Shown here in pieces: positions 9,513 to 17,084 of a DNA stretch of 64,000 bases. The translations under genes and the position numbers were made by a program. This stretch comes from Roseococcus pinisoli. Lineage in GTDB: Bacteria > Pseudomonadota > Alphaproteobacteria > Acetobacterales > Acetobacteraceae. The stretch lies in contig NZ_JAHCDA010000004.1 of assembly GCF_018413645.1 (NCBI RefSeq), forward strand, positions 186,001-250,000, read 5' to 3'. The notes under the pieces were generated by a model. That model was not told the origin of the DNA. It searched no databases and was given only the letters and a program-made list of their open reading frames with translations. Each line of letters begins with the position of its first letter. Position 1 is the first letter of the stretch.

Positions 9513-10619
9513 ATGTCTGAGAAGCTCGCGGAGGCCGTGCGCGCCGCCCTGTCGCGCGTGACGGATCCCGCCACGGGCGTGGACGTGGTGGCCGCCGGCA
9601 TGGTGGGCGCGATCTCCGCCCGGGACGGGATGGTGCAGTTCGGCCTGGGGGTGCCCCGGGAACGTGCGCGCGCCATGGAGCCGGTGCGCGCGGCCTGCGA
9701 GAAGGCGGCCGCGGCCGTCCCCGGGGTCATCTCGGCGACGGTCGTTCTGACGGCCCATCGCGAGGTGGCGGCAGAGCAGGGCCCCGCCCGGTCCACCCGA
9801 CCACCACCCGGCCAGGGCCAGCAGGCGATGATGCCCGAGGTGCGGCGCATCGTCGCGGTCGCTTCCGGCAAGGGGGGCGTCGGCAAATCCACCACCGCGG
9901 TGAACCTGGCGGTGGCGCTGGCGCAGCAGGGGCTGAAGGTCGGCCTGCTGGATGCCGATATCTACGGCCCCTCCCTCCCCCAGATGCTGGGGGCGCACGA
10001 GAAACCGCTCACGACCGGCCAGCGCGTCATCCCCATCGAGAAATGGGGGCTGAAGGCCATGTCCATCGGATTCCTGGTGGATCCCGAGACGGCGATGATC
10101 TGGCGCGGCCCCATGGTGATGGGCGCCCTCGAGCAAATGATGGGCCAGGTCGAGTGGGGCGCGCTCGACATCATGGTGATCGACATGCCGCCGGGCACGG
10201 GCGACGCGCAGCTCACCATCTCGCAGCGGGTGGCGCTGGCGGGCGCGGTGATCGTCTCCACGCCGCAGGACGTGGCGCTGATCGACGCGCGGCGCGGCGT
10301 GAAGATGTTCGAGAAGGTGAACGTGCCCGTGCTCGGCCTCATCGAGAACATGTCCTATTTCTGCTGCCCCGAATGCGGCCATCGCAGCGAGATCTTCGGG
10401 CATGGCGGCGCCAGGGCCGAGGCAGAACGGATGGGCACGGAGTTCCTCGGCGAGCTGCCGCTGAAGCTCGCCATCCGCGAGATGGCCGATGCGGGCACGC
10501 CGGTGGTCACCGCGGCGCCCGACAGCCACGAGGCTGAAGCCTATCGACGCATCGCCGCCCGCATCTGGGAGAAGGTGGAGGCCCCTGCCAAGGCGGGGCC
10601 CCGGATCGTGATGGAATGA
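9513..10619 (+). CDS. apbC: Mrp/ApbC iron-sulfur cluster carrier ATPase
   Basis: A 368-aa P-loop NTPase that carries [4Fe-4S] clusters to apo-proteins. The N-terminal 80 residues are a MIP18/DUF59 domain. A Pro/Gln-rich linker follows, then the deviant Walker A motif GKGGVGKSTT at residues 119-128, the motif DADIYGPSLPQML, and DMPPGTGDAQLTI. The cluster-bridging cysteines are in SYFCCPECGHRSEIFG. The window also encodes Fe-S enzymes that could be clients (class I fumarase, IspG). The stop overlaps the next start (ATGA). Confidence 0.95.
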   Translation: MSEKLAEAVRAALSRVTDPATGVDVVAAGMVGAISARDGMVQFGLGVPRERARAMEPVRAACEKAAAAVPGVISATVVLTAHREVAAEQGPARSTRPPPGQGQQAMMPEVRRIVAVASGKGGVGKSTTAVNLAVALAQQGLKVGLLDADIYGPSLPQMLGAHEKPLTTGQRVIPIEKWGLKAMSIGFLVDPETAMIWRGPMVMGALEQMMGQVEWGALDIMVIDMPPGTGDAQLTISQRVALAGAVIVSTPQDVALIDARRGVKMFEKVNVPVLGLIENMSYFCCPECGHRSEIFGHGGARAEAERMGTEFLGELPLKLAIREMADAGTPVVTAAPDSHEAEAYRRIAARIWEKVEAPAKAGPRIVME

Positions 10620-10951
10620 TCGCGCGGCTGAGAAAGATCTGCCTGGCACTGCCCGAGGCGGAGGAACGCGTCACCTGGGAGCGGCCGACCTTCCGCGTCC
10701 GGGACAAGATCTTCTGCATGGGCTTTCCCGACGCCCCGGCCTGCTGGTTCAAGGCGCCACAGGGCAGCCAGGAACTGTTGATCGAGGCCGACGGCGCCCG
10801 CTTCTTCCGCCCGCCCTATCTCGGTCACAAGGGCTGGGTCGGGATGAAGCTCGACGGCCGGCCCGACTGGCAGGAGGTCGAGGCCTTCATCCGCCGCAGC
10901 TATTCGCTGATCGCGCCGAAGGTGCTGGCGCGGCAGATCGTGACCGACTGA
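10616..10951 (+). CDS. MmcQ/YjbR family protein
   Basis: A 111-aa small protein with the CyaY-like fold of the MmcQ/YjbR family. Matching features are LPEAEERVTWERPTFRVRDKIFCMGF near the N-terminus, then FFRPPYLGHKGWVGMKLD, and DWQEVEAFIRRSYSLIAPKVL at the end. The family is often labelled DNA-binding, but its cellular role is poorly defined. Its start overlaps the mrp stop by 4 bp, so it is translated together with the Fe-S carrier. Its stop abuts the convergent ribokinase gene, leaving no room for a separate terminator. Confidence 0.85.
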   Translation: MIARLRKICLALPEAEERVTWERPTFRVRDKIFCMGFPDAPACWFKAPQGSQELLIEADGARFFRPPYLGHKGWVGMKLDGRPDWQEVEAFIRRSYSLIAPKVLARQIVTD

Positions 10952-11833
10952 TCAGCTCCCGAGCAGGGCGTCGATCGCCGCGGCCTGCGGCATGGCCGGC
11001 GCCGCGCCCGGCTTGGTGCAGGCCAGCGCGCCGGCGGCATTGGCGCGGCGCATGGCGGCCTCCAGCGGCAGGCCCTGATCCAGCGCCGCGGCCAGCACGC
11101 CGCACCAGGCATCGCCCGCGCCCACCGTATCCACCACCTCCACCCGATGCGCCGGCAGGTGCAGCAGCCCCTCGCCGGTCACGGCGGTCACGCCACGCTC
11201 GCCCTCGGTCACCGCGACGCCGATGCCGAGCGCCGCGTGCAGGCTTCGCGCATCACCCACCTGACCCAGCTGGGCGCCGAGCCAGGCGGCCTCGCTCTCG
11301 TTCAGGATGAGCAGGTCCAGCGCCCGCAGCGCCTCCGGGGCCATGGCCGCGGCCGGAGCCAGGTTCAGCAGCAGACGCGCGCCCACCGCCCGGCCGCGCG
11401 CAAGCAGCGTCGCATTCTCGGCCGGCGGCACCTCCATCTGCAGCAGCAGCGTCGCGCCGGGCGGGATGGCCTCGACCTGTGCAGCGCTGGCCCGCTTGTT
11501 CGCGCCGATGGAGACCGCGATCTGGTTGTGGCCCGCGGCGTCCACGCAGACGCAGGCGAGGCCGGTCGGCTCCTCCACCTCGCGCAGGCCCGTGACGTCC
11601 ACGCCCGCGCTGCGGGCCGTCTCGCGCAGCAGGGCGCCGTTCGCATCGGCGCCGACGCAGCCGAAGAAGCGGACCGTGCCGCCGTCGCGCGCGGCGGCGA
11701 TGGCCTGGTTGAGGCCCTTTCCGCCCGGCAGCGCCGCGCCCGCCTCACCCAGCACGGTCTCGCCGGGACGGGGCAGATGCGGCATCCGGAAGACGAAATC
11801 CGCGATGGCGGAACCGAAGACGAGGAGCGTCAC
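10952..11833 (-). CDS. rbsK: Ribokinase / PfkB-family sugar kinase
   Basis: A 293-aa PfkB kinase that phosphorylates ribose or a related sugar at O5. Signature 1 is PGGKGLNQAIAAARDGG (near residue 37) and signature 2 is DTVGAGDAWCGVLAAAL with the catalytic Asp. The [26 protein letters not shown] opening is ribokinase-like. The start is a GTG overlapping the stop of the HD-hydrolase gene (GTGA). The place at the end of a thyX - HD phosphatase - kinase operon suggests salvage of the (deoxy)ribose part of nucleotides rather than ribose import, since no rbs transporter is nearby. Substrate is therefore uncertain. Confidence 0.85.
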   Translation of the reverse strand: MTLLVFGSAIADFVFRMPHLPRPGETVLGEAGAALPGGKGLNQAIAAARDGGTVRFFGCVGADANGALLRETARSAGVDVTGLREVEEPTGLACVCVDAAGHNQIAVSIGANKRASAAQVEAIPPGATLLLQMEVPPAENATLLARGRAVGARLLLNLAPAAAMAPEALRALDLLILNESEAAWLGAQLGQVGDARSLHAALGIGVAVTEGERGVTAVTGEGLLHLPAHRVEVVDTVGAGDAWCGVLAAALDQGLPLEAAMRRANAAGALACTKPGAAPAMPQAAAIDALLGS

Positions 11834-12414
11834 GGAACGAGCAGCCCCTGACCAATCGCACGCTCATAGAGAGCCTCGATCATCGGCGCGAAGGGCGCGC
11901 CCAGGTCGATCGCCGGCTGCATCCGGACGAGGCTGCGCGTCTTGGTGAGCCCGATGCGCTTCCAGGCGGGCGCGCCGCATTCGACCTGTTGCAGGAAGCC
12001 CTGCAGGCGGTCGCAACCCATGGCGAAGCGCGCCTCGGGCGTCTCCTGCGCCTCGAATTCCTCCCAGCTGTCGCGCAGGCGCCGGCCGACCTCGGCGGGC
12101 AGCAGGCCGAAGAGGCGCTCCGCCGCGGCGCGCTCGCGCTCGAGCTGGGTGAGCAGGCCGGCATCGTCGAAGGCGAAGGTGTCGCCGGCCTCGATCTCCA
12201 CCACGTCGTGGATGGCGATCATGGACAGCACATGGCCGAGGTCCGGGCGGGGCGAGACCTCCTCCGCCAGGGTCACCGCCATCAGCGCGACATGCCAGGC
12301 GTGCTCGGCCGAATTCTCGCGCCGGTCACCGGTATGGGCCGCGCGCAGCGTGTGCTTCAGCCGATCGGCGAGGGCGAGGAAACCGAGGAAGGCCTCGCGG
12401 CGGTCAGGCGCCAC
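11830..12414 (-). CDS. HD-domain phosphohydrolase (YfbR-like 5'-deoxynucleotidase)
   Basis: A 194-aa metal-dependent HD-superfamily hydrolase. Metal ligands are in [20 protein letters not shown] (His) and [20 protein letters not shown] (HD and a later Asp). This pattern matches the YfbR / HDDC2 group, which hydrolyses deoxyribonucleoside 5'-monophosphates. The start is a GTG at 12414, inside the last codons of thyX (11-bp overlap), so translation is coupled to thymidylate synthase. A dNMP-acting enzyme would fit that setting, but the specificity is inferred from context. Confidence 0.82.
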   Translation of the reverse strand: MAPDRREAFLGFLALADRLKHTLRAAHTGDRRENSAEHAWHVALMAVTLAEEVSPRPDLGHVLSMIAIHDVVEIEAGDTFAFDDAGLLTQLERERAAAERLFGLLPAEVGRRLRDSWEEFEAQETPEARFAMGCDRLQGFLQQVECGAPAWKRIGLTKTRSLVRMQPAIDLGAPFAPMIEALYERAIGQGLLVP

Positions 12415-13342
12415 GGCCGAGCGTTTCCATCAGCTCGCGCCATTCGCGCTTGGAAAGGCCGCTCGTCTCCTGCGTCACGTCCTCGCCGCCCAGCATGCGC
12501 TTCACGATGGAGAGCATCTGCGCCGAGAGCGTCGCCGCGCCCATGCGGTAGTCCGAGAAGGCTTCGAAGCAATGCGGCACCCAGGCCGCGACGGACTTCA
12601 TCATCGCCTCGGCATAGACGCGGATCTCGTACTGCGCGTGGCTGTCGGCCCGCAGGCTGAGGAAGCCCAGCAGGTTGTGCAGATCGGTCTTCCAGTACCA
12701 CTGGGTGTAGGTGTTGAGGGTGAGGTTCATCCGCGCGAGCTCGCGGGCGAGGCCCTGGCGGCCACGGTCGAGCGCCTGACCTTCCTCATCCTCGTTCAGC
12801 ATCCAGGCGTAGTGGTCGTAGTTGCGGGTCGCGTCCTCGCGCAGCATGTCGAGGACCAGGGCGGCGTCCTCGCCCTCCAGTACGTCGCCGCGGCCCTGGC
12901 GGTTCACCGAGGATTGCGCGGCCAGCTGCTCGGGCTCGGGAATGTAGAACTCGCGGTCCATGACGGAGTAGCGCGCCGAATACTCGTTCACATTGGCCGT
13001 GCGGTGGCGGATCCACTGCCGCGCCACGAAGATGGGCAGCTTCACGTGGTACTTGATCTCGCACATCTCGAAGGGCGTGCTGTGCCGGTGCCGCATCAGG
13101 TAGCGGATGAGGCCGCGATCCTCGCTGACGGCCTTGGTGCCGCGCCCGTAGGAGACGCGCGCCGCCTGCACCACCGCGCCGTCGTCGCCCATATAGTCCA
13201 CGACGCGCACGAAGCCGTGGTCCAGCACCGGGATGGCCTGGAAGAGCATCGCCTCCAGCGCCGGCACGGTGGCCCGGCGGGTCTCGGCCCGGTTGTTCTG
13301 GGCCTCGGCGATTTCGCTCTGCTGCGCGTCTGTGAGGGCCAC
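12404..13342 (-). CDS. thyX: FAD-dependent thymidylate synthase ThyX
   Basis: ThyX makes dTMP from dUMP using methylene-THF and a reduced flavin. It is unrelated to ThyA. The 312-aa protein starts at a GTG ([20 protein letters not shown]) preceded by AGAAGGA at good spacing; the frame stays open upstream but is not coding there. The ThyX signature [14 protein letters not shown] occupies about residues 112-125. Substrate-binding parts are also clear ([26 protein letters not shown]). The next two genes overlap it, forming a nucleotide-salvage-like operon. The ssrA tmRNA gene lies divergently upstream. Confidence 0.95.
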   Translation of the reverse strand: MALTDAQQSEIAEAQNNRAETRRATVPALEAMLFQAIPVLDHGFVRVVDYMGDDGAVVQAARVSYGRGTKAVSEDRGLIRYLMRHRHSTPFEMCEIKYHVKLPIFVARQWIRHRTANVNEYSARYSVMDREFYIPEPEQLAAQSSVNRQGRGDVLEGEDAALVLDMLREDATRNYDHYAWMLNEDEEGQALDRGRQGLARELARMNLTLNTYTQWYWKTDLHNLLGFLSLRADSHAQYEIRVYAEAMMKSVAAWVPHCFEAFSDYRMGAATLSAQMLSIVKRMLGGEDVTQETSGLSKREWRELMETLGRGA

Positions 13343-13483
13343 GGCCTGTCCTTCTCGATCACCTCGCCCGCTCCGCCGGTGGGGGGCGGGGTGCAAGGGC
13401 ATCAGGCTGGGGCCTGATACCCGCACGGCCCTCCCCCCGTAAACCCGCACGCCGTTCAGGTTGCAATTGATCGCGCTGCCCTC

Positions 13484-13512
13484 TCGCAACGCGCATCGAG
13501 GCTCGCTATATG
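13484..13512 (+). promoter_or_regulatory. Probable ssrA promoter
   Basis: A TATATG -10-like hexamer at 13507-13512 lies 17 bp after a weak -35-like TCGCAA at 13484-13489. It is placed just before the acceptor half of the tmRNA gene. The -35 match is poor, so this is a tentative call based on position and spacing. Confidence 0.35.
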
Positions 13513-13514
13513 AG

Positions 13515-13798
13515 CCCTGCCGCTTGCGGCTATGGCGATAAACGTTGCGTGGAATAATCGTTACGGACCCGGGGGCAGTGCCCGGCGTCTCCACCACCTT
13601 TCCGGCTCCTTGTCAGGGGCTTGGTCGCGGGGACGAAACAGGCTCGACGTGCGTGGTAAAGACGTAGCTTTTGCCCGGCATTGTACCGCCGTTATCGGGC
13701 TAAATCACAAGTGCCAATGACAATGTCCGCGAGGACATGGCGCTCGCTGCCTAGGAATAGGTAAGCGCGGTTCGGGGGGCGCCGGGCAACAGAAGCCC
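13515..13798 (+). ncRNA. ssrA: Transfer-messenger RNA, permuted two-piece (alpha) type
   Basis: tmRNA rescues stalled ribosomes and tags the nascent chain for proteolysis. The acceptor half comes first and ends in an encoded CCA at 13594-13596. Its T-arm is CCGGG-GGCAGTG-CCCGG (13569-13585), followed by acceptor strand CGTCTCC, discriminator A and CCA. After a spacer of about 32 nt, the coding half begins at 13629 with GGGGACGAAACAGGCTCGACG. Its first seven bases pair with CGTCTCC and give a G3-U70 wobble, the alanyl-tRNA identity element. The tag frame at 13713-13754 encodes ANDNVREDMALAA followed by TAG. The 5' end of the acceptor piece is not visible, so the outer start is approximate. A terminator follows at once. 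Confidence 0.92.
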
Positions 13799-13799
13799 C

Positions 13800-13828
13800 C
13801 CACTTTTGCGGAGCAAAAGTGGTTTTTT
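13800..13828 (+). terminator. Intrinsic terminator of ssrA
   Basis: The stem CCACTTTTGC / GCAAAAGTGG (10 bp, loop GGA) is followed directly by TTTTTT on the plus strand. The orientation fits only the tmRNA, since both flanking protein genes are on the minus strand. Confidence 0.88.
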
Positions 13829-13944
13829 GTCCTGCCCTCAGGGGGCGGGCGCGCGCTCCGCGCGCTTGCCTTCGCGCCCTGCGGCGCGCCGGCCGCATGT
13901 GCGGCCGGATTCTCCGTCGAGGCACTCCTTTCCGTTAAGTCTGG
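13829..13944. other. Palindrome-rich spacer
   Basis: This stretch lies between the ssrA terminator and the end of the flavin oxidoreductase gene. It holds GCGCGC-TCC-GCGCGC at 13851-13865 and CCGGCCGCA-TG-TGCGGCCGG at 13889-13908. Neither is followed by a U-tract on the minus strand. They may act as Rho-type or stabilising 3' ends for the minus-strand gene. Confidence 0.5.
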
Positions 13945-15099
13945 CTACTCCGCTGCCTTCGCGTAGGGGCCGAGCTGCGCGAGCGCGCTGTCGCGCACGT
14001 TCAGCCACCAGCCATGCTGCTTCGGCCAATGATCCGCATGCCCGTTCTCGCCGGTCAGCGCCTGGCGCGCATGCAGCGGCCAGTTCGGATTCTCCAGCGC
14101 CTCCCGGCCGATCGCCACGAGGTCCGCCCGGCCCTGCGCCACGACCGCCTCGGCCTGGTGCGGATCCACGATCAGCCCCACCGCCATGGTCGCGATGCCC
14201 GCCTCCCGCCGGATGCGCTCGGCGAAAGGTACCTGAAAGCCGTAGTCCCGCCGCGGCCCGCGCGCGCCCGTCGCCGACCCCGCGATCCCGCCCGAGGAGC
14301 AGTCCACCACGTCGATGCCCGCGGCCTTCAGCGCGGCGGCATAGGCGAGGCTCTCTTCCTCCGATCGCCCGCCCTCGGCACCGTCCACGACGGAGAGCCG
14401 CAGGAAGACCGGCTTATGCGCCGGGAAGGCCTCGCGCACCGCGCGCGCCACCTCCAGCGGGAAGCGCATGCGCCCCTCGGCATCGCCGCCATAGGTGTCG
14501 TTGCGATGGTTGGAGAGCGGCGAGAGGAACTGGTGCAGCAGGTAGCCATGCGCATTATGGACCTCGACGATGTCGAAGCCCGCGGCATCCGCCCGCCGCG
14601 CCGCCGCGGCGAAGGCCTCGCGGATCCGGGCCAGACCGGCCTCGTCCAGCGCCGTCGGGATCAGGCTGCCCTCGCCCAGCGGCGCGGCGCTGGGGGCCAC
14701 GATGTCCCAGGGCTTGTCGCCCCGTGCGATATCTGCGGGCGTCAACGCGCCATTGCCGTACCAGGGCCGCTGCATCGCGGCCTTCCGCCCGGCATGGCCG
14801 AGCTGGATGGCCGGCACCGAGCCCTGGCTGCGGATGAAATCGGCGATTGGGGCCAGCTTGGCCGCATGCGCGTCCGACCAGATGCCGACATCGCCATGGG
14901 TGATCCGCCCTTCCGGCGTCACGGCGCTGGCCTCGACCATGACCGAGCCCGCGCCGCCCACGGCGAAGCGCCCGTACTGCACCATGTGCCAGGCCCCGGC
15001 GAAGCCGTCCTCGGCGGAATACTGGCACATCGGCGAGATGACGATGCGGTTGGGCAGGGTGACGCCGCGAAGGGCGAGGGGCTCGAAGAGCTTGGGCAT
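13945..15099 (-). CDS. NADH:flavin oxidoreductase, Old Yellow Enzyme family (YqjM-like)
   Basis: A 384-aa FMN enzyme that reduces activated C=C bonds of enones and related electrophiles with NAD(P)H. The start at 15099 (MPKLFEPLALRGVTLPNRIVISPMCQYSAEDG) is the family's conserved N-terminus. The Cys in SPMCQYSA is the redox-tuning cysteine of the YqjM class. Further motifs are QLGHAGRKA, FDIVEVHNAHGYLLHQFLSPLSNHRNDTYGG, and a C-terminal FMN phosphate site with ADLVAIGREALENPNWP. It sits alone between ssrA and sspB. The physiological substrate is unknown. Confidence 0.92.
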   Translation of the reverse strand: MPKLFEPLALRGVTLPNRIVISPMCQYSAEDGFAGAWHMVQYGRFAVGGAGSVMVEASAVTPEGRITHGDVGIWSDAHAAKLAPIADFIRSQGSVPAIQLGHAGRKAAMQRPWYGNGALTPADIARGDKPWDIVAPSAAPLGEGSLIPTALDEAGLARIREAFAAAARRADAAGFDIVEVHNAHGYLLHQFLSPLSNHRNDTYGGDAEGRMRFPLEVARAVREAFPAHKPVFLRLSVVDGAEGGRSEEESLAYAAALKAAGIDVVDCSSGGIAGSATGARGPRRDYGFQVPFAERIRREAGIATMAVGLIVDPHQAEAVVAQGRADLVAIGREALENPNWPLHARQALTGENGHADHWPKQHGWWLNVRDSALAQLGPYAKAAE

Positions 15100-15241
15100 C
15101 GGGGTTTGGCGCTCCTGGTTTGCGCGGAGCCTAGAGCGCGAGGCGGCCCACGGAAAAGTACCCGGCCTTTGACACCCGCTCGCGCCTTCCTTCCCTCCTC
15201 GCACGTCCCGCCATATGGTGCGCCGGCAGGAAAGCATGTTG

Positions 15242-15739
15242 ATGAACGATACCCCTCCCCAGAGCCTCCTCCCCTATGAAGCCTGGGCGGCGCGCGCGCT
15301 GCGCGCCGTCGCCCTGGACGCCCTCGAGCACGCGGCCCGCGAGGGCCTGCCGGGCGAGCACCATTTCTACATCTCCTTCCGGACCGACCACCCGGGCACG
15401 TCGGTCCCCGGACATCTCAAGGCGCGCTATCCGCACGAGATGACCATCGTGCTCCAGCACCGCTTCTGGGACCTCGAGGTCGACCGCGTGGCCCAGCGCT
15501 TCTCCGTCGGGCTCTCCTTCTCGGGCGTGGCCTCCATCCTGTCCGTGCCCTTCGCGGCGCTGACGGCCTTCCAGGATCCCCATGCGCAGTTCGGCCTTCG
15601 CTTCGAGCCGGAGGTCGATACCTTCGCCGAGGAGGAGCCCGCCCCCGTGCAGGAAATCGAGGCCGAGCCCGTCGCCGAGACGGTGCCCAGCCAGCCGCAG
15701 GTGGTGAGCCTCGACGCCTTCCGCCGCAAGCGGGACTGA
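15242..15739 (+). CDS. sspB: ClpXP adaptor SspB (alpha-type)
   Basis: A 165-aa adaptor that delivers ssrA-tagged proteins to ClpXP. The N-terminal domain matches alpha-type SspB: LPYEAWAARALRAVALDALEHAAREGLPGEHHFYISFRTDHPG, then MTIVLQHRFWDLEVDRVAQRFSVGLSFSGVASILSVPFAALTAFQDP. A disordered acidic tail follows, ending in VVSLDAFRRKRD, the short basic ClpX-docking tail. The ATG at 15242 has AGGAAAG at about 9 bp; an ATG two codons earlier is also possible. Its gene lies 1.4 kb from ssrA, so tag and tag-reader are neighbours. Confidence 0.92.
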   Translation: MNDTPPQSLLPYEAWAARALRAVALDALEHAAREGLPGEHHFYISFRTDHPGTSVPGHLKARYPHEMTIVLQHRFWDLEVDRVAQRFSVGLSFSGVASILSVPFAALTAFQDPHAQFGLRFEPEVDTFAEEEPAPVQEIEAEPVAETVPSQPQVVSLDAFRRKRD

Positions 15740-15799
15740 CGCCGTTTTCGTTTCGGCTCCCCTTCAAGTCCGGTGCGCTAGCCTTTGATTTTGAGAAAT

Positions 15800-15833
15800 T
15801 TTCCCCGTCAAGCGGTGCCGCCTGACGGGGAAA
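15800..15833. terminator. Hairpin terminator after sspB
   Basis: The arm TTTCCCCGTCA pairs perfectly with TGACGGGGAAA. The loop itself contains a GCGG/CCGC mini-stem. The U-tract on the plus strand is weak (TGTTCT). The position, 61 bp after the sspB stop and before the next gene, supports a terminator. Confidence 0.6.
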
Positions 15834-15976
15834 TGTTCTAGAGCGCGACCGGCTCCCGGCGCCCGCGCCGATGCCATTAAAATCTTCCGACGACAGGACG
15901 CGCGGCCGCCCATGGCCGGCGCGTCCGAAGCCTGTCCCGGCCGCTCTTCCGCCGGGGAATTCCCAAGGAGCAATTC

Positions 15977-16951
15977 ATGTTCAAACGCCGCGCTCTGCTG
16001 GCCGTCCCCGCGCTTGCCCCTCTGGCCGCGCCCGCCCTCGCCCAGGCCGAATGGCCGAACAAGCCCGTCCGCGTCCTCATCGGCTTCGCGGCGGGCGGCA
16101 TTATGGACGGGCTGACGCGCCTGGCCTGCGACCAGCTGTCGCGGCGGCTCGGCCAGGCCTTCGTGGTCGAAGCACGCAGCGGCGCCGGGGGCAGCATCGG
16201 GGCGGAGGCGCTCGCCCGCTCGGCGGCGGATGGCTACACGATCAGCACCGTCGCCATGAACACGGCCATCATCAACAAGATGGTCATGCCGAGCGTACCT
16301 TTCGACGTCTGGAAGGATTTCTCCTTCATCACCTCGATGTGGGACCTGCCCAACGCCCTCGTGGTGCCGGCCCAACATGTGCCCGCGCGCAATGCAGCCG
16401 ATTTCGTCACCTGGGCCCGCGCGCGCCCCAACGGTATCGCCTTCGGCTCGCCGGGCATCGGCACCACCGTGCATCTGATGGGGACTTATTTCTGCAACCA
16501 GACGGGGATCGACGGCCAGCACGTGCCCTTCCGCGGCGGCGCCCCGCTCGTCACCGCCATGCTGACCAATGACGTCCAGATGGCGCTCGACAATCTCGGC
16601 ACCTATACGGGAATGATCGAGCAGGGCAGCATCCGCCCCCTCGCCATCGCCATGGCCGAGCGCTGGCCGACCCTGCCCGACGTGCCCACCATGGCCGAGG
16701 CCGGCTTCCCGAACTTCGACCGCAGCCCCTGGCACTTCTGGGCCGGCCCCGCGGGCATGCCAGCCGAGATCGTGGACCGGATCTCGCGCGAGGTGCGGGA
16801 CATCTTCCAGGACCCGGCGCTGCAGCAGCGGGCCATCCAGATCGGCGCGCGGCTACGCAGCTCGACGCCGGCCGAGCTCGAGGCTCGACTGCGCAGCGAG
16901 GAGCCGATCTGGCAGGAGATGGTGCGCATCTCCGGCGCGAGCGCCGGTTGA
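15977..16951 (+). CDS. Tripartite tricarboxylate transporter (Bug) substrate-binding protein
   Basis: The second Bug-family binding protein of the window (324 aa). It has a Sec signal peptide ([23 protein letters not shown]). Family motifs are [53 protein letters not shown] and [29 protein letters not shown] followed by IMDG is a variant of the usual PAGGxxDxxAR ligand loop. No TctA/TctB genes accompany it. It is not a close duplicate of the copy at 4.3 kb: the two align only at family motifs. An SD (AAGGAG) precedes the ATG. Confidence 0.9.
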   Translation: MFKRRALLAVPALAPLAAPALAQAEWPNKPVRVLIGFAAGGIMDGLTRLACDQLSRRLGQAFVVEARSGAGGSIGAEALARSAADGYTISTVAMNTAIINKMVMPSVPFDVWKDFSFITSMWDLPNALVVPAQHVPARNAADFVTWARARPNGIAFGSPGIGTTVHLMGTYFCNQTGIDGQHVPFRGGAPLVTAMLTNDVQMALDNLGTYTGMIEQGSIRPLAIAMAERWPTLPDVPTMAEAGFPNFDRSPWHFWAGPAGMPAEIVDRISREVRDIFQDPALQQRAIQIGARLRSSTPAELEARLRSEEPIWQEMVRISGASAG

Positions 16952-16963
16952 GGCCACGCCCTT

Positions 16964-16990
16964 CCTCCGCGCGCCCACCGCGCGCGGAGG
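16964..16990 (+). promoter_or_regulatory. Hairpin covering a Shine-Dalgarno sequence before fumarase
   Basis: CCTCCGCGCG pairs perfectly with CGCGCGGAGG across a 7-nt loop. The 3' arm contains GGAGG, which lies 7 nt before the in-frame ATG at 16998. The element could terminate the Bug transcript or hide that ribosome-binding site. Both readings are inference; the base pairing is direct. Confidence 0.5.
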
Positions 16991-17084
16991 ATTCTCGATG
17001 CCTTTCCCACCGGGCGTTCGCGCCGGGCTGACGCCGCTTTCGGCCTGCGCTATGGCTTGGGGCGAAGACCTGTGGATGGTTCCG

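Noticed and set aside
13404-13597. N-terminal extension of thyX to 13597.
   Set aside because: It would run through the ssrA acceptor half; the GTG at 13342 has a good Shine-Dalgarno and matches the family start.
13532-13720. A 62-codon plus-strand frame.
   Set aside because: It runs through the tmRNA gene, whose RNA structure and tag frame (a different frame) explain the sequence.
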